A DNA stretch of 64,000 nucleotides. Origin: Williamsia muralis. Lineage in GTDB: Bacteria > Actinomycetota > Actinomycetes > Mycobacteriales > Mycobacteriaceae. The translations under genes and the position numbers were made by a program. The stretch is from contig NZ_PEBD01000010.1 of the NCBI RefSeq assembly GCF_002735905.1, positions 186,001 through 250,000 on the forward strand. The letters run 5' to 3'. The notes under the pieces were generated by a model, which saw only the letters and a program-made list of their open reading frames with translations, was not told the DNA's origin and made no database searches. Of the stretch, positions 23,930 through 32,826 are shown in pieces (the stretch's first letter is position 1; the number at the start of each line of letters is the position of its first letter).

Positions 23930-24499
23930 GTGCTGCTCTCCGACCGCGACATCCGCGCCCAGATCGCTGATGGCCGCCTGGCCATCGAGCCCTTCGACCC
24001 CGTGCTGGTGCAACCCTCCAGCATCGACGTCCGGCTCGATGGCCTGTTCCGGGTGTTCAACAACACCCGGTACACCCACATCGACCCGGCCCAGCGCCAA
24101 GACGATCTGACGACACTGGTCGAGCGCGAAGAAGGGGAGCCGTTTGTCCTGCACCCCGGGGAGTTCGTCCTCGGATCCACCCTCGAGGTCTGCACGCTGC
24201 CCGACGACCTCGCGGGCCGCCTTGAGGGCAAGTCGTCGCTCGGCCGCCTCGGACTGCTGACCCACTCGACCGCCGGGTTCATCGACCCGGGCTTCACCGG
24301 ACACATCACGTTGGAACTGTCGAACGTCGCCAACCTGCCGATCACCCTCTGGCCGGGGATGAAGATCGGTCAGCTGTGCCTCATCAAGCTGTCCAGCCCG
24401 GCAGAGTTCCCCTACGGCAGTGCCTCGGTCGGCTCCAAGTACCAGGGGCAACGCGGACCGACCCCTTCGAAGGCCTACCTGAACTTTTCGCACGAGTGA
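23930..24499 (+). CDS. dcd: dCTP deaminase (probably bifunctional, dUMP-forming)
   Basis: 189 residues, the length of mycobacterial Dcd. Typical blocks are [71 protein letters not shown] and the C-terminal [18 protein letters not shown]. The catalytic glutamate lies in GHITLELSN. Actinobacterial Dcd of this type deaminates dCTP and hydrolyses the resulting dUTP to dUMP. GTG start 23930. It is followed by UDP-glucose dehydrogenase, the same order as Rv0321-Rv0322 of M. tuberculosis, which supports the call. Confidence 0.95.
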   Translation: MLLSDRDIRAQIADGRLAIEPFDPVLVQPSSIDVRLDGLFRVFNNTRYTHIDPAQRQDDLTTLVEREEGEPFVLHPGEFVLGSTLEVCTLPDDLAGRLEGKSSLGRLGLLTHSTAGFIDPGFTGHITLELSNVANLPITLWPGMKIGQLCLIKLSSPAEFPYGSASVGSKYQGQRGPTPSKAYLNFSHE

Positions 24500-24570
24500 C
24501 CTCTGAACGTCACCTGAACCACCCCGGCGCGACAGACATGAACCGTACGCAGATGGGTATGACCAAGCGT

Positions 24571-25929
24571 ATGAAGGTGACAGTTTTCGGTTGTGGCTAT
24601 CTCGGTGCCACCCACGCAGCATGTATGGCCGAACTCGGGCACGAAGTCCTCGGTGTGGACGTGGACGAAGCGAAGATCGCGACGCTCGTCGCCGGTGAAC
24701 TGCCCTTCTACGAACCCGGACTGGTCGAGGTCCTGCGCCGCAACATCGACAACGGGCGTCTGCGCTTCACCACCGACTACGACGAAGCGGCGAACTTCGC
24801 GGCCATCCACTTCCTCGGGGTCGGAACGCCCCAGAAGAAGGGGGAGTACGCCGCTGACCTCCGACACGTCTACAGCATGGTCGACGAGCTAGCGCCGCGG
24901 CTCCGGGGCGAGCACCTCATCATCGGGAAATCCACGGTGCCCGTGGGAACCGCCGCCGATCTGCAACGCCGCGCCACCGCGGGAGCGCACGAGTCGACAA
25001 CGATCGAGGTTGCCTGGAACCCCGAGTTCCTGCGCGAGGGTTTCGCGATCCAGGACACCCTGCACCCCGACCGCATCGTGCTGGGCACAGATCGCTCCAA
25101 TGCCGACAGCCACGCAGAAAAGCTCGTGCGCGAACTCTACGCAGACCTGCTCGCCGAGGAGATTCCCTTCCTGCACACCGACCTGGCGACTGCCGAATTG
25201 GTCAAGGTCTCGGCGAACGCTTTTCTCGCAACCAAGATCTCGTTCATCAACGCCATCAGCGAAGTGTGTGAGGCGAGCGGGGCCGACGTGTCGATGCTGG
25301 CCGACGCAATCGGATACGACAACCGCATCGGCCGCCGATTCCTCAACGCAGGACTGGGTTTCGGAGGAGGCTGCCTGCCGAAAGACATCCGGGCCTTCAT
25401 GGCCCGGGCCGGCGAACTCGGCGCCGACCAAGCGCTGACCTTCCTACGCGAGGTCGACTCGATCAACATGCGTCGCCGCACAGCCATGGTGGAACTGACA
25501 ACAAAAGTGTGTGGTGGCAGTCTGCTGGGCGCCAACATCGCGGTTCTCGGCGCGGCCTTCAAACCGGAGAGCGACGACGTCCGCGACTCGCCTGCGCTGA
25601 ACGTCGCGGGTCAACTGCAGTTGCAGGGAGCCACCGTGAATGTGTTCGACCCCAAGGCAATCGACAACTCACGCAAGATGTTCCCCACACTCACCTACGC
25701 CGCGTCCGCGCGCGAGGCCTGCGAGCACGCCGACGCCGTACTCGTCCTCACCGAATGGGCCGAGTTCGTGCACATGGAGCCCGACGAACTCGCACCCGTG
25801 GTGCGCAAGACCAACATCGTCGACGGCAGGCGATGCCTGAACGCCGGCCAGTGGATCGCCGCGGGATGGCAGTACTACGCGCTTGGTGGCAACACGAACA
25901 CCGGAGTTGCCGAACTGGTCAGTCCGTAG
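24571..25929 (+). CDS. udgA: UDP-glucose 6-dehydrogenase
   Basis: About 452 residues. The N-terminal NAD-binding motif is VTVFGCGYLGATHAACMAEL, the catalytic cysteine is in LGFGGGCLPKDIRAF, the central helix contains ELVKVSANAFLATKISFINA, and the C-terminal domain reads VLGAAFKPESDDVRDSPALN. It oxidises UDP-glucose twice to UDP-glucuronate for envelope polysaccharides. Starts at 24538, 24553 and 24559 are also in frame. 24571 is chosen because family members begin directly at the Rossmann strand; the true start is uncertain by up to 11 residues. Synteny with dcd matches mycobacteria. Confidence 0.93.
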   Translation: MKVTVFGCGYLGATHAACMAELGHEVLGVDVDEAKIATLVAGELPFYEPGLVEVLRRNIDNGRLRFTTDYDEAANFAAIHFLGVGTPQKKGEYAADLRHVYSMVDELAPRLRGEHLIIGKSTVPVGTAADLQRRATAGAHESTTIEVAWNPEFLREGFAIQDTLHPDRIVLGTDRSNADSHAEKLVRELYADLLAEEIPFLHTDLATAELVKVSANAFLATKISFINAISEVCEASGADVSMLADAIGYDNRIGRRFLNAGLGFGGGCLPKDIRAFMARAGELGADQALTFLREVDSINMRRRTAMVELTTKVCGGSLLGANIAVLGAAFKPESDDVRDSPALNVAGQLQLQGATVNVFDPKAIDNSRKMFPTLTYAASAREACEHADAVLVLTEWAEFVHMEPDELAPVVRKTNIVDGRRCLNAGQWIAAGWQYYALGGNTNTGVAELVSP

Positions 25930-26647
25930 CCTTGCGGAGGTAGTCGTCGAGTTGGTGGGCGAGGTCGCGGTCGAGGGCACGGTCAAGGGCGCTGTGAGCT
26001 GAGATGGTCGCGGTGCGGCGCATCTCGCCGATCAACTCCGCGGCCCAGTCGCTTTCGGAACCCTCTGAGGGAACCCAGCCCTCACCGCGTTCGGATTCGA
26101 CCACGTCGCGGCCGGCTGAGATGAGGGTGGAGGCGACAGCGGCCATCTCTTTCTCGACCTTGCCGTGGACGTCGAGGATCTTCGACAGCGTCAAACCCAG
26201 TTTGGTGAGCCGTCCGAAGGCGTATACGGTCTCGCGGTCGCGCAACACGTAGTCGTCACCGTCGGCCTCGATCAGGCCGAAGTCTTCAAGGGTCTTGTAG
26301 TGAGACGGGTTGCGGGAGTTGAGCAATGACTTGAGGGCCTCGGCCGAGATGGTCTCCGATCGCGCCTTCGACCACGGTTCGGTGACCACCTCCCGGATCC
26401 CGAGGACGTCCACGAGGTCGTCGCCGCGTTGCACACCCAGGAGGAAGTCGGCGATGTGCCGAATCGTGAAGCCGCGGTGCAGGAGATCGTTGATCACCTT
26501 GAGCCGGGCGAGATGGGTGTCGGTGTAGATCGCGATCCGACCGCGACGCGTGGGGCGAGGCAGCAGCCCACGGTCCTGATACCCACGTACATTGCGCGTG
26601 GTGGTTCCCGCGGCGCGTGCGAGGTCGTCGATCCGGTACTCGGTCAC
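25919..26647 (-). CDS. MerR-family transcriptional regulator
   Basis: 242 residues. The winged HTH is at 3-70 (YRIDDLARAAGTTTRNVRGY, then QDRGLLPRPTRRGRIAIYTD, with HLARLKVINDLLHRGFTIRH). The long C-terminal region (75-242) is helical with no cysteine cluster, so it is not a metal-sensing member. This size is typical of MerR proteins that control membrane or fatty-acid functions in actinobacteria. It overlaps the 3' end of the UDP-glucose dehydrogenase gene by 11 bp, tail to tail. Confidence 0.88.
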   Translation of the reverse strand: MTEYRIDDLARAAGTTTRNVRGYQDRGLLPRPTRRGRIAIYTDTHLARLKVINDLLHRGFTIRHIADFLLGVQRGDDLVDVLGIREVVTEPWSKARSETISAEALKSLLNSRNPSHYKTLEDFGLIEADGDDYVLRDRETVYAFGRLTKLGLTLSKILDVHGKVEKEMAAVASTLISAGRDVVESERGEGWVPSEGSESDWAAELIGEMRRTATISAHSALDRALDRDLAHQLDDYLRKATD

Positions 26648-26852
26648 CCCAGGATTCTAAACCGGCTACCACGATGCCAGTTCTGACCGTGACATCGATG
26701 GATAACACGATCGTCGATGGCACTCAGCGAGCGCACGGACGCGTGCCGACTGCACTGCGGGGGGTGGCTGAACAAGACATACAGGACAGTCCCGTGCAGA
26801 ATGGCCATCACATGGTTGCTACTGGTGAATGACGACGAGGAGGTCGGGAGCA

Positions 26853-27899
26853 GTGATCTGGCTCGACCCATCGCTTCTGCGCACGGTTCGTGACCTCCTC
26901 CACTCGGCATCCGGCCAGGTCGGACCAGCGTTTGCCCTGATCGATCTCGACGACGGCGGTCTGCGTGGTGCCGCGGTCGACTCCGCCACCGGACAATGCC
27001 TGATGCAGCTCGACGACCATGACCTGCAGGGCAGGGCTTTCGACCGCTCGGTGGCCGACTACCTGGTGCGCACCGGCAAGGCTCCGATGCCCGAGAACGC
27101 CGAGTGGGCGCGTGAACTGCTCGACCTCATGACCAAGGCCCGCTCAGCGCTCAGCCGCTCCGACGGGACGTTCGTGATGGGCCACGAGTACGTCGGCATG
27201 CTGCGGGTGACCCGGACCGACCTCGACGATGCCCTGGCTCCCGCGGTGGCGCGTGCGGTCAGCGTGGCGCGATCGATCGCCGCCGGCTCACCTGCCCCGG
27301 TCACGGCCGTGGTCCTGATGCCCGACCACGTGATCTGGCCCGGTCTGCAAGCGGCATTGACCACCGGACTGCATGACCTGCCCGTCCTGGCGATGCATGC
27401 GGACGTACCCCTCGCGGTACCGGGACGGCATGCGCGGCCGGCACCGGTCGTCGAACCGGAATCGGAACCCCAGCTCGTGCAAGAACCCGAACCGCCGCCA
27501 CCGCCCGTGGACAACCGGCGCCAGAACCGGCTTGTGCTGATCGGTGCGGCGCTGCTTGCCGGACTCATCGTCGTCGGCGGCGCCACCCTGGTGGTCGCGC
27601 CGTGGAGCGAAGACACGGGTCAGCCGCAGTCCCAGCGGTACCTGCGCACCCCGGAGACGAGCACTGCGGTGGCGGCAACGCCCGCCCCCGCGCAGTCGCC
27701 GACGACCGCGTCATCGGCCCCGACCACGACCCCGCCGCCCCTGCCGCCGATCAACACCGAAGCCGCGCTCGCCCCGGTGATGCGCTACACCGCACCCCCG
27801 CCGCCTCCTCCGCCGCCGACAACACGGCGCCCGGCACGGCCTGCGCCGAACACGATTCCCAACCCCATTCCGGGATTGCCTCCGATTCTGCTGCCCTGA
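26853..27899 (+). CDS. Degenerate Hsp70/actin-like membrane protein with Pro-rich tail
   Basis: About 348 residues. Residues 10-175 resemble the middle part of an Hsp70 ATPase lobe: FDRSVADYLVRTG followed by LLDLMTKARSALSRSD and a VTRTDLDDALAPAVARAVSV helix, equivalent to the DnaK segment ending in TR-x-FE. The phosphate loops and the GGG adenosine loop are missing. After a Glu/Pro linker comes one membrane segment (LVLIGAALLAGLIVVGGATLVVA, about 230-252) and an outside Pro/Thr/Ala tail. The GTG start at 26853 has AGGAGG 10 bp upstream; ATG 26829 is an alternative. Function is unknown. It parallels the Hsp70-like protein at 48842. Confidence 0.6.
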   Translation: MIWLDPSLLRTVRDLLHSASGQVGPAFALIDLDDGGLRGAAVDSATGQCLMQLDDHDLQGRAFDRSVADYLVRTGKAPMPENAEWARELLDLMTKARSALSRSDGTFVMGHEYVGMLRVTRTDLDDALAPAVARAVSVARSIAAGSPAPVTAVVLMPDHVIWPGLQAALTTGLHDLPVLAMHADVPLAVPGRHARPAPVVEPESEPQLVQEPEPPPPPVDNRRQNRLVLIGAALLAGLIVVGGATLVVAPWSEDTGQPQSQRYLRTPETSTAVAATPAPAQSPTTASSAPTTTPPPLPPINTEAALAPVMRYTAPPPPPPPPTTRRPARPAPNTIPNPIPGLPPILLP

Positions 27900-27900
27900 G

Positions 27901-28494
27901 TCAGGGTGCGACGCCTCGGCTGATCAAATCGAGGGTCTGGGCGTAGATGAACTCCCAGTGGTTGGTGGTGTCGGGAGGCCCGGCTCCATCGAGTTCCAGA
28001 CTCACGGCGCCGTGCACGCAAGACCAGATCTGCAGCGTGAGGTCCATCGGCTCGCCGGCCCGGATCGTGCCCGCGGCCTGTCCGTAACGAACGATTTCGG
28101 TGAGCGCACCGAGGGCTGCTTCTCCGACTTCGCCCTCGGGCGCGCACTGGCCCGAGAACATGAGCCGGTAGAGCGTCGGTGACTTGTGTGCGAAGGCGCG
28201 ATAGGTGTGACCGGCGCGGTTCAACCGGACGCCGGGGTCGGAGTCGACAACGCTGCCGATCATCTTTCGTAGTTGCGAAAAGCCCTCCGTGACAAGGGCA
28301 TTGATCAGACCATCCTTGCCGTCGAAGTGGTTGTAGACACCCATCGGCGCGACCTTGGCCTCTGACGCCACCGCACGCACCGTCAGACCGCGCACGCCGT
28401 GGGTGTCCAGTACACGCAGGGCGGCATTGAGTAGTAACCCTCGGACATCTCCGGCAGGGGTCCGTGATGCCGTCCTTGGCGATTTCGATGCCAC
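27901..28494 (-). CDS. TetR-family repressor
   Basis: 197 residues. The HTH (about 15-60) reads LLNAALRVLDTHGVRGLTVR, then AVASEAKVAPMGVYNHFDGK. The C-terminal ligand domain ends with the TetR_C_33-like helices. The GTG start at 28494 is preceded by AAAGGA; upstream residues in the longer frame include odd Cys-rich sequence. It is divergent from the DHA2 efflux gene at 28616 with an operator-like palindrome between, so it very probably represses that pump. The inducing ligand is unknown. Confidence 0.88.
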   Translation of the reverse strand: MASKSPRTASRTPAGDVRGLLLNAALRVLDTHGVRGLTVRAVASEAKVAPMGVYNHFDGKDGLINALVTEGFSQLRKMIGSVVDSDPGVRLNRAGHTYRAFAHKSPTLYRLMFSGQCAPEGEVGEAALGALTEIVRYGQAAGTIRAGEPMDLTLQIWSCVHGAVSLELDGAGPPDTTNHWEFIYAQTLDLISRGVAP

Positions 28495-28550
28495 GCAGTC
28501 GATCCTTTCACACCACTTGCACGATCCCTCTTGACATCGCAGTAGCACAC

Positions 28551-28570
28551 TGTTCTTCTAGTATAGAACA
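28551..28570. promoter_or_regulatory. TetR operator / divergent promoter region
   Basis: Perfect inverted repeat TGTTCT-N8-AGAACA, with a further CTAGAAC half-site near 28585, between the TetR and MFS genes. A TTGACA hexamer lies at 28531 and TAGTAT at 28559, so the repeat overlaps the likely promoter of the pump gene (the spacing is longer than ideal). Confidence 0.65.
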
Positions 28571-28615
28571 ATGTACTACAACACTAGAACAGCAACCTAC
28601 TTCGGGAGAGAGTCG

Positions 28616-30202
28616 ATGAGAAAGACAGAGCTGGTCGAACACAAGACCGCTACCCGGTCGCGCAATCGCTGGTGGGGTCTGGTCGCCCTCTGTGGCGCCG
28701 TGCTCCTGGTGATGATCGACAACACCATCGTCAACGTCGCGCTGCCGACCATCAGTCGGGACCTCGGCGCGAGCAACTCGGGACTGCAGTGGGTGGTGGA
28801 CGCCTACACCCTCACCTTTGCCGGATTACTGCTCACCGCAGGCCATTTCGCCGATCGATTCGGCCGCCGCAAGGTACTGGTCATAGGCATCCTCGGGTTC
28901 GCGGCGGTGTCGGTGCTCGCTGCGGAATCGAGCTCGCTCGGACAGCTCATCGCCACGCGTGCGGGGCTCGGATTGTTTGCCTCACTGGTCTTTCCGGCCA
29001 CCCTGGCCATCCTGATCGGTATCTTCCCCGACCTCAAGGAGCGGGCCATCGCTGTCGGCATCTGGGCCGGCACCACCGGTATCGCCGTGGCCATCGGTCC
29101 CGTGCTCGGAGGTTGGCTGCTCGAGCACTACTCGTGGTCGTCGGTGTTCTGGGTCAATCTGCCGATCGCCGCAGCAGTGCTCGTCGGTGTCTACCTCGCG
29201 GTGCCCAGCGGCGGCAAAGCCCAGCCGGGTCCGTTCGACCTCACCGGTGCGGTGGCGTCTATCGCCGGCGTGACCCTGCTGGTCTACACCCTGATCGAGG
29301 GGCCGAACCACGGGTGGGGATCGCTGCAGACCATTGGTGGATTCCTCGGTGCGGCAGCACTTTTGATTGGATTCGTGTACGTCGAGCTGTGCTCGCGCCA
29401 TCCCATCCTGGATGTGCGCCTGTTCAACAACCGGCCCTTCGCCGTGGCCTCGGGGCTGATCGCGGTCGCATTCTTCAGCCTGTTCGGGTTCATCTTCCTG
29501 ATCACCCAGTACTTCCAGGCCGTCAAGGGCTACGGTCCGCTGGAGGCCGGACTGCGCACCCTGCCGTTCGCGATCGTGATGGCCGCGTTCTCGCCGCTCG
29601 CGATGGTGTTCGCCCGCAAGCTGGGGCCCGGGCGGGTTGCGGCACTGGGATCATTGACGATGGCCGCCGGGTTCGCCTTGGTTCTCCTTGCAGGCGAAGA
29701 CGCCTCCTACTGGGGGTTGATCATCTGGTCGATGAGCCTGATGGCGGCGGGCCTCGCCCTGGTGCAGGGGCCGGCCACCAACATCATCACCAATTCCCTT
29801 GCACCGCAGCAGGCGGGCGCGGGCTCGGCGGTCAACGACGTGACGCGCGAGATCGGCGGCACCCTGGGGGTCGCCGTGCTCGGCTCGGTGCTGTCTTCCA
29901 TCTATACATCGGGGATCGGTGACAGGCTCGATGGCAGCGGTCTGCCCCCCGAAGCCCTTGCTGCATCCAAGGATTCGGTGATGGCCGGTGTGCAGGTCGC
30001 CTCGTCCATCCCGGGTCCAGGCGGTCAGCAGATGCTCGAGGTCATCCGTGACGCGTTTGTCGACGGGCTGCACGGTTCGGTGGTGGTGGCCGCCGTTGCT
30101 GCGGGCCTCGCTGCGCCGATCGCCTGGATCACCCTGCGGACCAGACAACTCGGTGCCGCGGTGGTGGTGGAGGACGATGCGCGTCAGGCGGAGTACTCGT
30201 AA
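28616..30202 (+). CDS. DHA2-family (14-helix) MFS drug efflux transporter
   Basis: 528 residues with about 14 membrane segments. Motifs of the EmrB/QacA family are visible: MIDNTIVNVALPTISRDLG in helix 1, FADRFGRRKVLVIGILGF (motif A, GxxxDRxGRR) and IAVGIWAGTTGIAVAIGPVL (motif C-like). It exports hydrophobic compounds in exchange for protons. The start ATG 28616 (MRKTEL) has GGGAGAG 5 bp upstream and is preferred over 28571. It is divergent from its TetR repressor. Its 3' end overlaps the convergent monooxygenase by 19 bp. Confidence 0.92.
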   Translation: MRKTELVEHKTATRSRNRWWGLVALCGAVLLVMIDNTIVNVALPTISRDLGASNSGLQWVVDAYTLTFAGLLLTAGHFADRFGRRKVLVIGILGFAAVSVLAAESSSLGQLIATRAGLGLFASLVFPATLAILIGIFPDLKERAIAVGIWAGTTGIAVAIGPVLGGWLLEHYSWSSVFWVNLPIAAAVLVGVYLAVPSGGKAQPGPFDLTGAVASIAGVTLLVYTLIEGPNHGWGSLQTIGGFLGAAALLIGFVYVELCSRHPILDVRLFNNRPFAVASGLIAVAFFSLFGFIFLITQYFQAVKGYGPLEAGLRTLPFAIVMAAFSPLAMVFARKLGPGRVAALGSLTMAAGFALVLLAGEDASYWGLIIWSMSLMAAGLALVQGPATNIITNSLAPQQAGAGSAVNDVTREIGGTLGVAVLGSVLSSIYTSGIGDRLDGSGLPPEALAASKDSVMAGVQVASSIPGPGGQQMLEVIRDAFVDGLHGSVVVAAVAAGLAAPIAWITLRTRQLGAAVVVEDDARQAEYS

Positions 30203-31662
30203 CCGTCCTTGAGGGCTTTGCGCAGAGACAGGATCGACTCCACCCGGCTGGTCGGTCGGAGGTAGGGCGAATCACCTTGAGCGTTGATGTAGTAGGTGTT
30301 CGACCCGGCGCAGCGCGGACTCGCAAAGACCGTGCTGCGCACCTTCTTGCGCATCTTCTCGACGAACTCTTCGGTCTGCTCATCGGTTGCGCTCACCCGG
30401 CCCGCGCCGGACTCGACGGCTTTCGCGACAACCCGCACCGCGTGGGTGACGCAGAGTTCGATGGTGTCGAACCACGAGAACCCGATCACGCCGTAGGGTC
30501 CAGGCGCCAGGAACAGGTTGGGGAAGTCCGGGACGGTGATGCCCTCGTAGGCATGCATACGTTCCGAGTCCCAGGTGTCGCCGAGATCCTGGCCGCCGAC
30601 TCCGCGGATGGTGTACGGGAGATCGAAGATCTTGAACCCGGTTGCGAGGATGAGCGCATCGATCTCCAGACGTCGGCCGTCTGCGAAAACGATTCCGCTG
30701 CCGGTGATCTCGGTGATGGGCGAAGTCTCCAGGTCGACGTTGTCGCGGTTGAACGTGGGGAAGTAGTCGTTGGAGAACGACGGACGTTTGCAGGCGTAGC
30801 CGTAGTGCGGGGTGAGCTTGGTGCGCAGCTCTGGGTCTTTGACCTGACTCCGCAAGTGACGCAGGCAGAGCTTCTCCATTCCCCGAGTGATGGCGGGCAA
30901 CTGCTTGTTGTAGACCACCCCGAGCGTCTCCGCGATCTCGAACGTCGAGTCAATCAAAAAACGCGGCAGCAACTGCAGTTTCGGCGCGAACCGGTAGACG
31001 CCGCGCAGGCGGTCGGGGATCGGCGCGTTCGGTTTGGGCAACACCCAGATGGCCGTGCGCTGCACCACGGTCAGATGTTCGACGTCGGGTGCGATGGTGG
31101 GGATGATCTGGATGCCGGTGGCTCCGGTGCCGATGATGGCGACCCGCTTACCGGTCAGGTCGTAATCGTGGTCCCAGGATGCCGAGCGCAGCACCTTGCC
31201 CGAGAAGTTCTCCAGGCCGGGCAGCGCGGGCGTGGCCGGGGTGGACAGCGCGCCATGGCAACTGATCAGGAACCGGGCGGTGACGGTCTCGCCGGATGCG
31301 GTGGTGACGGTCCACAAATCGGTGGTCTTGTCGAAATCGGCCGCGGTCACCGCGGTGCCGAACCGGATGTGCTCGCGGATCCCGAACCGCTCGGCGATGT
31401 CGCGGGCGTACTGCAGCAGTTCCGATCCCGGCGCGAACACCGCGGACCAATCCGGATTGAGCGCGAACTTGTAGGAGTAGGTGACCGACGGGATGTCCAC
31501 CTCGACACCGGGGTACTGATTGGCCAGCCAGGTGCCGCCGACGTCGTCGTTGCGGTCGAAGATCACGTAGTCGTCGATTCCGCGTTCTTGCAACTTGATC
31601 CCGGCAGCGAGCCCGCCGAATCCGGCACCCACGATGGCAACGGTGAATTGAGGTTCGGCCAC
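30184..31662 (-). CDS. FAD-dependent monooxygenase, Baeyer-Villiger-like with variant fingerprint
   Basis: 492 residues. FAD motif VAIVGAGFGGLAAGIKL, NADPH motif VAIIGTGATGIQI. The signature between them is FSGKVLRSASWDHD: in the F-x-G-x3-H-x3-W fingerprint the histidine is replaced by arginine. That makes the exact enzyme class uncertain (Baeyer-Villiger versus another class B flavoprotein). It is the last gene of a four-gene operon (gap of 27 bp to the reductase gene). The neighbours (EphD-like, hydrolase, ferredoxin-type reductase) suggest a role in oxidising a ketone or lipid-derived substrate. Confidence 0.82.
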   Translation of the reverse strand: MAEPQFTVAIVGAGFGGLAAGIKLQERGIDDYVIFDRNDDVGGTWLANQYPGVEVDIPSVTYSYKFALNPDWSAVFAPGSELLQYARDIAERFGIREHIRFGTAVTAADFDKTTDLWTVTTASGETVTARFLISCHGALSTPATPALPGLENFSGKVLRSASWDHDYDLTGKRVAIIGTGATGIQIIPTIAPDVEHLTVVQRTAIWVLPKPNAPIPDRLRGVYRFAPKLQLLPRFLIDSTFEIAETLGVVYNKQLPAITRGMEKLCLRHLRSQVKDPELRTKLTPHYGYACKRPSFSNDYFPTFNRDNVDLETSPITEITGSGIVFADGRRLEIDALILATGFKIFDLPYTIRGVGGQDLGDTWDSERMHAYEGITVPDFPNLFLAPGPYGVIGFSWFDTIELCVTHAVRVVAKAVESGAGRVSATDEQTEEFVEKMRKKVRSTVFASPRCAGSNTYYINAQGDSPYLRPTSRVESILSLRKALKDGYEYSA

Positions 31663-31689
31663 GATGATGTTCTCCGTTGCTGTTCTGGT

Positions 31690-32826
31690 TCAGAGGTCGA
31701 GACGAAGGTGGTCACCCTCGGCCCGCGAGACGCAGGTGAGCATCACACCGGCGTCGCGTTCTGGTTCGGTGAGGATGTTGTCGCGGTGTTCGACCTGGCC
31801 TTCGAGTACCCGGACCTTGCAGGTGCCGCAGAAGCCCTGCTGGCACGAGTACGGCACCGACGGCAGAACCCGGCGGACTGCCGCCAGTGTCGACTCGGTG
31901 GCACCGACCGCAACGTCACCGCCGGTGCTGTCCAGGGTCACCCGGAATGGCCGCCCGTCGAGAACTGGTGGCGGAGAGAACCTTTCGAAATGCAGTTCGA
32001 TGTCGGCTCTGCCCGCCAGTGCGGCACGAATGGAGTTCAGCATGGGGACGGGGCCGCAGCAGTAGACGGAAGTTCCGGGAAGCCCCGGTGAGTCGGCGTC
32101 GTCCCCACCGAGAAGATCATGTGCGGTGGGGATGCCGTCGGTGTCGTCGGTGCGCACCGTGATCCGGTCACCGTAGCGGGCCAGTTCGTCGACGAAGGGC
32201 AGGGAGTCGACGCTGCGGCCGGTGTACACCATCGACCAGTCCAGGCCCAGCCGCTCGGCGGCCTGCAACATCGGTAGGATCGGGGTGATGCCGATGCCGC
32301 CGGCGATGAATCGCAGTCGGCGTGCCGGCGACCCGTGACCGGGCAGTGCAAGGGGAAAGGCGTTGCGCGGCCCCTTGATCCGCAGTAGGTCACCGACCCG
32401 GAGCTGGTCGTGAACCTCGAGCGATCCGCCACCACCGTCCGGTATCCGCCGCACGGCGATCCGGTAGTGGTCACGATCGGCGGGGTCGCCGCACAGTGAG
32501 TACTCGCGCATACGGCCGGACGGCAGCAGCAGGTCGAGGTGAGCGCCGGCGTACCACGGTGTGAGCTCCCCGCCGTCGGGGTCGGCGAGGGTGAGGGCCA
32601 CCACGTTCTCGTCCTCGGCCACCACCTCGCGGCCGATGATCCGCACCGTGGTGACGCGGTGGACCTCTTTCGGCACAGGTGTTTTGGTGAGCGTGCTCCA
32701 CAGCGGGAACCACACCTTGCCGAGCAGTGTCGCGATCCGCATCGCCGGGTCGTGCTGATACCGGTTGTACAGATGCGGCGGCGGCGCCGTCATCGCGGTC
32801 GTGTGCGGGTGGTGGCGTTGATTCAT
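31690..32826 (-). CDS. PDR/VanB-type oxidoreductase (flavin, NAD(P), [2Fe-2S])
   Basis: 378 residues. The flavin domain has REYSLCGDPADRDHYRIAVR, the NAD(P) domain has FIAGGIGITPILPML, and the C-terminal plant-type ferredoxin domain has SCQQGFCGTCKVRVLEG (C-x4-C-x2-C with a distal C in MLTCVSRAEGD). This order (FMN/FAD-NAD-2Fe2S) is that of phthalate-dioxygenase reductases, which feed electrons to oxygenases. The start ATG 32826 overlaps the upstream gene by 4 bp. The electron acceptor may be the flavin monooxygenase or the ferritin-like protein next to it. Confidence 0.9.
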   Translation of the reverse strand: MNQRHHPHTTAMTAPPPHLYNRYQHDPAMRIATLLGKVWFPLWSTLTKTPVPKEVHRVTTVRIIGREVVAEDENVVALTLADPDGGELTPWYAGAHLDLLLPSGRMREYSLCGDPADRDHYRIAVRRIPDGGGGSLEVHDQLRVGDLLRIKGPRNAFPLALPGHGSPARRLRFIAGGIGITPILPMLQAAERLGLDWSMVYTGRSVDSLPFVDELARYGDRITVRTDDTDGIPTAHDLLGGDDADSPGLPGTSVYCCGPVPMLNSIRAALAGRADIELHFERFSPPPVLDGRPFRVTLDSTGGDVAVGATESTLAAVRRVLPSVPYSCQQGFCGTCKVRVLEGQVEHRDNILTEPERDAGVMLTCVSRAEGDHLRLDL

